Part shown: one piece after another, positions 50,396-57,621 of the stretch | How the letters are laid out: every line of letters starts with the position of its first letter | How positions within the stretch are numbered: position 1 is the stretch's first letter | From: TMP-7 sp038212445 | GTDB taxonomy: Bacteria; Acidobacteriota; Terriglobia; Bryobacterales; Bryobacteraceae | Assembly (NCBI GenBank): GCA_038212445.1 | Contig: JBBQUM010000015.1 | Span: 1-64,000, forward strand | Reading direction: 5' to 3' | Length of the DNA: 64,000 bases | Notes under the pieces: model-generated | What the model saw: the letters and a program-made list of their open reading frames with translations, nothing else | The model's database searches: none | Told to the model about the DNA's origin: nothing | Translations under genes and position numbers: made by a program

Positions 50396-51553
50396 ATGCT
50401 CTTTTCAGTTGACGCCCACACGATAGGCTGTCATTTAACGGGTAACGAAGTTTACATTAGCAACCTCCTGCACGAGTTTGCAGGGTTGGACGCCGATGCG
50501 CGGTTTCTCGCGTATGTGGCTAAGCCGAACGCTCCGGAGGCCATTCCGGCGGCGATCGAATGTAAACATGTCTCGGAGAACCCATTCAAGAGATTAGGTT
50601 TAGACTTGACGCGACGGCTGCGTGAGGATCGGCCCGATCTGCTTCATGTTCAATACACTGCGCCGCTTTTTTGCAAAACGCCGCTGGTAGTCAGCGTTCA
50701 TGACGTGAGCTACCTGGAGCATCCGGAGTTCTTTACGAAGTTCCGGGCGCTGCAATTGAAGCTAACCGTTAAGAATACGGTTCTTCGCGCTGCTCGAGTG
50801 TTGACGCCGAGCGAATTCTCCAAAACCGCCATCATAAGGGCGTACGGCATCCCGGATTGGAAAGTCGTTGTGGTGCCGAATGCTGTCTCTACGGCTTTCC
50901 GGCCGATGCAGCGAGCGGCGGCGGCCCACTGGGTGGAATTGAAGTATCAGATCCCAGGGCCGTTTGTTCTAATGGTGGGCGATCTTCAGCCCCGGAAGAA
51001 CCATCTCGGCCTGATCCGCGCTTTCGAACAGGTGCTGCGGGATCATCCACACCTTCCCCACAATCTCGTTTTGGTTGGCAAGGAGACCTGGTACACCCCG
51101 GTGGTGCGGCGTGCCGTTCAGCAATCGCCCATTCGGGATCGCATTTACTTCACCGGCTGGGTAAGCGACGAGGATCTTCGCTATTTCTATGCCGCCAGCG
51201 ACATGCTGGCATTTCCGTCGTTTTACGAGGGCTTCGGCCTGCCTATTCTTGAGGCGATGGCTTGCGGACGGGCGGTAGCGTGTTCCAACACATCGGCGAT
51301 GCCCGAGGTGGCGAACGCCGCCGGCCTGTTATTTGATCCGGCATCTGATCGGGAGATTGCACGGGCCATCAGCGACCTGCTTCTCGATCCTGAGTTGCGC
51401 GTCCGCATGGAGCGCATGGGCGCACACCGCGCCACAATGTTCAACTGGTCGCGTACCGCGCAGCAGACCCTGGACGTCTACTATGACGTCGCTGGGGCTC
51501 GCCAGCGCAAAACGGTGCAGCCCGGCCGCCGTGTTACGGCTGGTCGCATCTAG
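50396..51553 (+). CDS. GT4 glycosyltransferase
   Basis: 385 aa from ATG 50396 (the upstream TTG is less likely). N-terminal MLFSVDAHTIGCHLTGNEVY has the Gly-rich first loop of GT4 enzymes; VVSVHDVSYLEHPEFF is typical of mannosyl- or rhamnosyl-type members. The donor half has FVLMVGDLQPRKNH, a DEDLRYFYAASDMLAFPSFYEGFGLPILEAMACG motif and NTSAMPEVANAAGLLFDP. The E-x7-E pair (EGFGLPILE) is present. It adds a sugar from an activated donor during polysaccharide assembly. Confidence 0.88.
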   Translation: MLFSVDAHTIGCHLTGNEVYISNLLHEFAGLDADARFLAYVAKPNAPEAIPAAIECKHVSENPFKRLGLDLTRRLREDRPDLLHVQYTAPLFCKTPLVVSVHDVSYLEHPEFFTKFRALQLKLTVKNTVLRAARVLTPSEFSKTAIIRAYGIPDWKVVVVPNAVSTAFRPMQRAAAAHWVELKYQIPGPFVLMVGDLQPRKNHLGLIRAFEQVLRDHPHLPHNLVLVGKETWYTPVVRRAVQQSPIRDRIYFTGWVSDEDLRYFYAASDMLAFPSFYEGFGLPILEAMACGRAVACSNTSAMPEVANAAGLLFDPASDREIARAISDLLLDPELRVRMERMGAHRATMFNWSRTAQQTLDVYYDVAGARQRKTVQPGRRVTAGRI

Positions 51554-51568
51554 ATCGAGAGTTCCACG

Positions 51569-52261
51569 ATGAGAGTTGTTGTATTTGTCCTCGCCGGCGT
51601 CGGCCTATTCGCGGCTGACGTCAAGAAGCCCGTGCCTTCGGCGCCGCCGGTGAGCGAGCAGCTTACTTACGCGATCAACTGGCCCACGGGCTTGAGCCTG
51701 GGAGAGGCGCGGCTGAATACCTCCAGGGACGGCGACAAATGGTCCACCGAATTCGTACTGGACGCCTCAGTGCCTGGGTTCGCCGTGATGGAGCGCGCCA
51801 AGAGCTCGTCAGACGCGGAGTTCTGTTCGTCTGAGTTAGAGAAGCAGTACACGCACGGTAAGCGCAAAGCGGAGGAGACCACATCCTTCGATCAGCAGAA
51901 GGGCAAGGCCAAGCGTGAAACCAAGGGTGGCGGCAACTCCGATCTGTCTATCAACGCCTGTTCGAAGGACGCGCTTGCCTACCTGGACTACCTGAGGCGC
52001 GAGTTGAGCCAGGGCCGCCTGCCGCCGCACCAGACCGTTTATTTTGGCGCTCCCTATCGAATCAGCGTTCAGTTCGCGGGTACGCAGCAGTTAGTGATGG
52101 GCGACAAGAAAGTGGAAGCCGACCGCCTGCTGGCCACACTGAAAGGCGAGAAGACCGACATCAATTTCGAGATTTTCTTCTCGAAGGATGCGGCGCGTGT
52201 TCCGCTGTTGGTGAAGGTCCCTCTACAGTTGGCGACGTTCTCGATGGAGCTCGTCCGCTAA
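51569..52261 (+). CDS. Exported DUF3108-like protein
   Basis: 230 aa with a signal peptide (MRVVVFVLAGVGLFAADVK). The core (YAINWPTGLSLGEARLNT, FVLDASVPGFAVMERAKSSSD, ALAYLDYLRRELSQG, VYFGAPYRISVQFAGTQQL) matches the beta-rich DUF3108 pattern, found in exported proteins of polysaccharide and envelope loci. Its function is unknown. The next gene starts four bases after its stop, so they are co-transcribed. Confidence 0.75.
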   Translation: MRVVVFVLAGVGLFAADVKKPVPSAPPVSEQLTYAINWPTGLSLGEARLNTSRDGDKWSTEFVLDASVPGFAVMERAKSSSDAEFCSSELEKQYTHGKRKAEETTSFDQQKGKAKRETKGGGNSDLSINACSKDALAYLDYLRRELSQGRLPPHQTVYFGAPYRISVQFAGTQQLVMGDKKVEADRLLATLKGEKTDINFEIFFSKDAARVPLLVKVPLQLATFSMELVR

Positions 52262-52264
52262 ACG

Positions 52265-54271
52265 ATGCGGATAGCTTTCTTCTCTCCCTTGCCGCCGGCT
52301 AAGAGCGGCATCGCCGACTACTCAAGCGCTCTCTTACATTCGCTCAAGTCGTACGCGGAAGTGGACGCTTTCGAGAAACGTCCACCCGGGTTCAACCCGT
52401 CCCGTTACGACATTTGTCTTTACCAGATCGGCAATAATGCTTATCACAGCGACGTGTATGAGCTTGCGCTGGAGGTGCCCGGGATTGTGGTTGTGCATGA
52501 AGCGAATCTCCACCACCTGATGGCAGAGCGCACCATTCGCCGAGGCGATTGGGACGCTTATTTGCGCGAAGTGGAGCATGATGGCGGTCCTGAGGCGTTG
52601 GAATACGCCGTACGCTACGTGCGGACGCTCGAACGCGGTCCCGACTATCTCGGTGTTCCCATGCTGCGGCGCTTGCTCGAGCGATCGCGCGCAGCTATCG
52701 TCCATAGCGATTACGTAGGCGACGCCCTGAAGGCCGCCGGCTATGAAGGCCCGACGATGCGCATCTGGCACGGCGCCTGGAATCTCGAGCCGGAGCGTTT
52801 GCCGGCGCGGGAGCGGTTGGGTGTCGATGAACTCGCGCCGCTTATAGGCGTCTTCGGTTTCATGAAGCCATACAAGCGGATCGCCGAATCGCTGCGGGCT
52901 TTTCAGAGGATTGTGCGCCTGGAGCCGCGCGCCAAGCTGATCCTTGCCGGCGAACAGCATCCCGAACTGCCGCTGGGATCGATGATTCGCGCGCTGGGCC
53001 TCGAGTCGAGTGTGCGGACCACCGGATATCTTGCCGAAGACGAGATGAATTCGCTGATTGGCGCCTGCGACATCGTTCTCAATCTTCGCTATCCTACGGT
53101 CGGCGAAAGTTCGGGGACGCTGCTGCGTGCGCTGAGTATGGGTGCCGCTGTCATTGTCAGCGACGTTGGCTCTTTCAGCGAGTACCCGGACGACGTGGTG
53201 TTGAAGGTCCCGGTGGACGAGACCGAAGAACAGGTTCTGTTCGAGTACCTGAACCTTCTAGTGAGCCGTCCGCACCTGGCGCGGGAGATGGGCGCGCGAG
53301 CGAGAGAATGGGTCCGTCGCGAGTGCAGTTGGGATGTTGTGGCGCAGCAGTATGTGCAGGCGTGCAGGATGATCGCGGAAGGTTTGCACATTCCGCCGCC
53401 GCCTCCGCCTGTGCCCGGTGCGGTGGAGAGTCAGGTAGAAACGGCGGCTCGCATCGAGTTCGCGAAATTGGGTACGCCGCGTCCGACGTCCGAAGCTTTC
53501 ACTGAAGAGATTCTGTCGTGGACTGCGCCCGACGCAAGGGAGTACGCGGAGAGCCACATCACGCGTCTCGAGCGCACGCTTCAGATCACTCCCGTGGGCG
53601 GTGCGGACTGTCGCATTCTTGAGATGGGCGCTTATCTCCAGATCACCCCCGCGCTGAAGACCCGGCTCGGTTATGGCGAAGTGAGAGGCTGTTACTACGG
53701 TACTGGCGGCAGTGAGCGGAAGCAGGTCCAATCGTCTAGCGGCGACCATTTCGAGTGTCCGGTGGATTTGTTCAACGCCGAGAAGGATGCTTTCCCGTAT
53801 GCCGATGGCTACTTTGCAACGGTGCTTTGTTGCGAACTCATAGAGCATCTGTTTGAAGATCCGATGCACATGATGTCGGAGATCAACCGCGTGCTGCGAA
53901 TGGGAGGCCACCTGGTATTGACGACACCGAACATTGCATCGCTTCGCGCCCTGTCGGGTTTGCTGCAAGGTTTCCAGCCGGGACTTTTCCCCTCTTACAT
54001 ACGGCCGCGCGCCAACGGCGAAGTGGACGCGCGTCACAATCGCGAGTACACGCCGCGGGAAGTGTCGCAACTGCTGGTGAACTCCGGATTTGAAGTGGCA
54101 CTGCTCGAGACCGGACCGTTTCTCGACAAGCCCGCCGCCGATCTTGGCTGGGTCAGCCATTTGTTGGAGCGCTACATTCTGCCGCAGGATCTGCGTGGGG
54201 ATGGCATCTACGCAGTCGGTAGAAAGACCGGCGGCGTGCGTGAACGATATCCTGAATGGCTGTACAGCTAA
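52265..54271 (+). CDS. Fused GT4 glycosyltransferase and SAM methyltransferase
   Basis: 668 aa. Residues 1-380 are a GT4 enzyme (MRIAFFSPLPPAKSGIADYS, VVVHEANLHHL, GVFGFMKPYKRI, LRYPTVGESSGTLLRAL) related to the gene at 47247. After a Pro-rich linker (HIPPPPPPVPG), residues about 400-668 form a class I methyltransferase: motif I-like CRILEMGAYLQITPAL, FPYADGYFATVLCCELIEHLF and LRMGGHLVLTTPNIASL. It probably transfers and then methylates a sugar, or caps a chain. The motif I glycines are few, so the cofactor site deserves checking. The export permease starts at the base after its stop. Confidence 0.87.
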   Translation: MRIAFFSPLPPAKSGIADYSSALLHSLKSYAEVDAFEKRPPGFNPSRYDICLYQIGNNAYHSDVYELALEVPGIVVVHEANLHHLMAERTIRRGDWDAYLREVEHDGGPEALEYAVRYVRTLERGPDYLGVPMLRRLLERSRAAIVHSDYVGDALKAAGYEGPTMRIWHGAWNLEPERLPARERLGVDELAPLIGVFGFMKPYKRIAESLRAFQRIVRLEPRAKLILAGEQHPELPLGSMIRALGLESSVRTTGYLAEDEMNSLIGACDIVLNLRYPTVGESSGTLLRALSMGAAVIVSDVGSFSEYPDDVVLKVPVDETEEQVLFEYLNLLVSRPHLAREMGARAREWVRRECSWDVVAQQYVQACRMIAEGLHIPPPPPPVPGAVESQVETAARIEFAKLGTPRPTSEAFTEEILSWTAPDAREYAESHITRLERTLQITPVGGADCRILEMGAYLQITPALKTRLGYGEVRGCYYGTGGSERKQVQSSSGDHFECPVDLFNAEKDAFPYADGYFATVLCCELIEHLFEDPMHMMSEINRVLRMGGHLVLTTPNIASLRALSGLLQGFQPGLFPSYIRPRANGEVDARHNREYTPREVSQLLVNSGFEVALLETGPFLDKPAADLGWVSHLLERYILPQDLRGDGIYAVGRKTGGVRERYPEWLYS

Positions 54272-55453
54272 ATGAGAGCCCGCTACTCTGAACTAACCGC
54301 GGAAGCCTCCGAGCACACCACCGTGCGGGTGCGGTTCAAGCTCGAGTCAAAAGGAGTAGATCAGGCAGGCTGGCAGATCTACGATCCCTTGACCGGCCGT
54401 TTCATTACCGAAGGAGAGTGGGTGAGCGCGCCGGATTCCGGTATGGTGGATCTCAATATCGAACTGCCGCCGCAACCGGGCGCATACCGGCTGTACGTCT
54501 CGCCGCGCGGTGGTGGCGAGTGGTTGTTTGCGCAAGGCTCGGAGTTTGTTGTCGTGGACGCCGAGGTGGCAGACACCAACGCGCATGTCACGGACGCACG
54601 GGTGACCACGCTTGGCGCGCTCCGCCGCCGCAATCTGCTGCGCGCAGTACCCGGGCTGTTCACGGCGCCCATCAAGACGATCACCTCGAATTGGCGGTTG
54701 ATCCGCTCGATGGTCCGCCGCGATATTCTGGCGCGCTACAAAGGCTCGTTCGGCGACGTGTTCTGGACGGTCTTGAACCCGCTGTTGCTGATGGCCGCGT
54801 ACTTCTTTGTCTTCGGCGTTGTGCTGGGCACGAAGTTTGGAGCCGACAACAGCCGTACCGGATTCGCGATCTATTTTCTCGCCGGATTTGTGCCGTGGCT
54901 GGCAATCAGCGAGGCCATCGGACGTTCTCCGGCGGCCGTGCTCGAGCATCGCAACCTGGTGAAGAAGCTGGTATTCCCGCTCGAAACATTGCCCGTTAAC
55001 TACGTTCTGGCAGGCTTTGTCACGGAGATCTGCGCACTGGTCATTTACCTTGTGGCTCTGGCGATCCTGCGCGGGGGACTGCCCGCGTCTGTCTGGTGGC
55101 TGCCCACGCTCATCATCCCGCAACTCCTGTTCACGCTCGGACTCTGCTGGCTGCTCGCGGCCACTGGCGCCTATGTGCGCGATCTCGGCCAAGTGATCGG
55201 CCTGATCCTCACGCTCTGGTTCTTCATCACTCCGATTTGTTATCCCGAAACCCAGTTGCAGGGCCACGCACTGAGCATTCTCGGCAAGAACCCGCTTTTC
55301 ACACTTGTCCACGGCTATCGGGCAACGCTGCTCGAAGGACGAGCGCCCGACTTCCGCTCGATGTGGAAGTTGTGGGTGCTCTCGATTACGCTGTTTGTCG
55401 TGGGTCACGCCTGGTTTGTGAAACTGCGGAAAAGCTTCGCGGATGTGATCTAA
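54272..55453 (+). CDS. ABC-2 type polysaccharide export permease with N-terminal sandwich domain
   Basis: 393 aa starting directly after the previous stop (TAA-ATG). The first ~95 residues (ELTAEASEHTTVRVRFKLESKG, GAYRLYVSPRGGGEWLF) form a beta-sandwich like the carbohydrate-binding C-terminus of Wzt ATPases, which is unusual on a permease. The rest is an ABC2 membrane component: RRDILARYKGSFGDVFWTVLNPLLLMAAYFF, WLAISEAIGRSPAAVLEHRNLVKKLVFP and six TM helices. It should export the glycan made by the locus with an ATPase partner; none is in the window. Confidence 0.85.
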   Translation: MRARYSELTAEASEHTTVRVRFKLESKGVDQAGWQIYDPLTGRFITEGEWVSAPDSGMVDLNIELPPQPGAYRLYVSPRGGGEWLFAQGSEFVVVDAEVADTNAHVTDARVTTLGALRRRNLLRAVPGLFTAPIKTITSNWRLIRSMVRRDILARYKGSFGDVFWTVLNPLLLMAAYFFVFGVVLGTKFGADNSRTGFAIYFLAGFVPWLAISEAIGRSPAAVLEHRNLVKKLVFPLETLPVNYVLAGFVTEICALVIYLVALAILRGGLPASVWWLPTLIIPQLLFTLGLCWLLAATGAYVRDLGQVIGLILTLWFFITPICYPETQLQGHALSILGKNPLFTLVHGYRATLLEGRAPDFRSMWKLWVLSITLFVVGHAWFVKLRKSFADVI

Positions 55454-55462
55454 TCCGGGGAA

Positions 55463-57241
55463 GTGGAAAACCCGAAGAAACTTCGCAGCGAGATCTGGTT
55501 CAACGATCTGACTGAGCCCGGCGAGACTGCTGTCTACCTGGAGCGCTTCAACAACTACGGCATTACGCCTTCCGAACTGCGTAGCGGCCGGCCGATCATC
55601 GGCATTGCGCAAACCGGCGGCGACCTGACGCCGTGTAATCGCATTCACTGCTCGCTTGTCGAGCGCGTGAAGGCCGGCATCCGCGACGCCGGCGGTATTC
55701 CTTTCGAGTTTCCCGTCCATCCGATTCAAGAGAGCTGCCGCCGCCCCACCGCCGCCCTCGATCGCAATCTCGCTTATCTCGGCGTAGTGGAGATTCTCTG
55801 CGGATACCCGTTTGACGGAGTGGTTTTGTTGACCGGCTGCGACAAGACGACGCCTGCGCTGCTGATGGCCGCCGCTACTGTGAATCTGCCGGCTATCGTC
55901 CTATCCGGCGGGCCGATGCTCGACGGGTATGTCGACGGAAAACTCGCAGGGTCGGGCATGGCGCTATGGGAAGCGCGCCGCCAGGTGGCTGAAGGCGTCA
56001 TCACCGGTGAGCAGTTGATTGACCGCGTTTGCTCGCCGGCTACCGTTCCCAGCGCAGGCCACTGCAACACGATGGGCACTGCGCTGTCGATGAACTCGCT
56101 GGCTGAAGCGCTCGGCATGTCGCTCCCCGGTTGCGCGGCGATTCCGGCACCCCACGCTGACCGCGCGCGCATTGCCTACGACACAGGACGGCGCGTGGTC
56201 GCTATGGTTGCGGAAGATCTTACGCCCAGCCGGATCCTCACGCGTGAGGCCTTTGAGAACGCCGTTGTCGTCAACTCGGCGATTGGCGGTTCGACGAATT
56301 GTCCGCCGCACATCACTGCCATCGCGCGTCATATCGGTGTTCCACTCCCGGTTCAGGATTGGGAAACCATCGGCCACGACGTGCCGCTGTTGGTGAACGT
56401 CCAGCCTGCCGGCAAGTATCTCGGCGAAGGCTACTATCGCGCCGGCGGTGTTCCGGCCGTGTTCTCTGAACTCATGAAGGCCGGGCGAATTCACACCTCC
56501 GCTATGACCGTCACCGGCGCGACGGTTGGCGAAAACTACGCAGATGCGCGCAGTCTGGACGCCGACATCATCCGCCCGTACGAAAAGCCGCTGCTCGACA
56601 AGGCCGGATTTCTAGTGGTCGGCGGGAATCTCTTCGACTCAGCTTTGGTGAAGACTTCCGTGATCAGTGCCGACTTCCGCAGCCGGTACCTGAGCGAACC
56701 GGGCAATGAGGAATGTTTCACGGTGCGCGCGATCGTATTCGACGGCCCGGAGGATTACCGCCGTCGCGTCGACGATCCGGCGCTCGCGATGGACGATCGA
56801 TGCATGCTGGTGGTTCGGGGCTGCGGACCGGTGGGTTATCCAGGCTCCGCGGAGGTGGTAAACATGACGCCTCCCGGATACCTGGTGCGCTCCGGTGTGC
56901 GCATGCTGCCCTGCATGGGCGACGGCCGCCAGAGCGGCACTTCCGACAGTCCGTCGATTCTCAATGCGTCGCCTGAATCCGCCGCCGGCGGCAACCTCGC
57001 GATTCTGCGTACTGGCGATCAGATCAAAGTCGATCTCAAGAACCGGCGTGTCGACGTGGTGCTGAGCGACGATGAAATCGCCCAGCGTCGCGCCGCTCTC
57101 GACGAAGCTCCGCTACGGCACGACTCGCCCTGGCAGGAACTCTATCGAGCCCACACCGGCCAACTGGAGACGGGCGCGTGCCTGGAAATGGCCGTGACCT
57201 ATCGCGACCTGCGCAAGGTAGTGCCGCGCCATTCGCACTAG
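55463..57241 (+). CDS. IlvD/Edd family sugar-acid dehydratase
   Basis: 592 aa from GTG 55463. Key family motifs: FNNYGITPSELRSGRPIIGI, Cys58 (TGGDLTPCNR), Cys126 with Asp127-Lys128 (LLTGCDKTTPA), Cys201 (SAGHCNTMGTA), and the C-terminal GCGPVGYPGSAEVVNM and DGRQSGTSDSPSI. The Cys spacing suits the [2Fe-2S] sugar-acid dehydratases (arabinonate/xylonate type), as does PIIGIAQTGGDL. It would dehydrate an aldonate to a 2-keto-3-deoxy acid in the cytoplasm. After its TAG, 78 further in-frame codons remain open to 57478. Confidence 0.86.
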   Translation: MENPKKLRSEIWFNDLTEPGETAVYLERFNNYGITPSELRSGRPIIGIAQTGGDLTPCNRIHCSLVERVKAGIRDAGGIPFEFPVHPIQESCRRPTAALDRNLAYLGVVEILCGYPFDGVVLLTGCDKTTPALLMAAATVNLPAIVLSGGPMLDGYVDGKLAGSGMALWEARRQVAEGVITGEQLIDRVCSPATVPSAGHCNTMGTALSMNSLAEALGMSLPGCAAIPAPHADRARIAYDTGRRVVAMVAEDLTPSRILTREAFENAVVVNSAIGGSTNCPPHITAIARHIGVPLPVQDWETIGHDVPLLVNVQPAGKYLGEGYYRAGGVPAVFSELMKAGRIHTSAMTVTGATVGENYADARSLDADIIRPYEKPLLDKAGFLVVGGNLFDSALVKTSVISADFRSRYLSEPGNEECFTVRAIVFDGPEDYRRRVDDPALAMDDRCMLVVRGCGPVGYPGSAEVVNMTPPGYLVRSGVRMLPCMGDGRQSGTSDSPSILNASPESAAGGNLAILRTGDQIKVDLKNRRVDVVLSDDEIAQRRAALDEAPLRHDSPWQELYRAHTGQLETGACLEMAVTYRDLRKVVPRHSH

Positions 57242-57621
57242 GGCTACGCAGGAGCAGGCAGCCCGAACAGGGGGTTAGCGCGCCGTCGAGCCCTGCATGC
57301 CGGGGTCGGTCGCGGGCACATTCATTTCAGCAATCGTGACCGCTGGCTGAGCGACGGTACGCGCAACCAGTTGAGTTTTCGCGTCCTGACGGATGCTCCC
57401 GATGGCGACCTGCTGCTCGGCTTGAACCTTGGTGGAGTGGCCACGCCTGCTGGAGCGTATCTAACTGTTCATCGATAGGCGGTCGCACCCTGGAAAGCAA
57501 CTTGCCTACCACTGTAGGGAATACCAACATGGTTGTGGGTAAGTTGCGGCCCCCGAATTGCACTGGAAGATACTTCATATCTCGTCGTTGGTTTTGATGA
57601 ACAAAGGAGTTCTCTAAGCGT
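57242..57621. other. 380-bp gap with an unexplained open run
   Basis: No gene start or RNA is recognised. The frame of the preceding dehydratase stays open after its TAG for 78 codons to TAG 57476-57478, with a protein-like ending (LLLGLNLGGVATPAGAYLTVHR). The complementary strand is also open over most of it and equally plausible. A gene remnant is possible. The last ~140 bp hold the leader of the CoA ligase gene and no clear promoter. Confidence 0.4.

Noticed and set aside
54347..55729. 460-codon minus-strand open frame opposite the export permease
   Set aside because: Shadow of the permease and dehydratase genes; composition dominated by Arg, Ala and Gln as expected from antisense reading.
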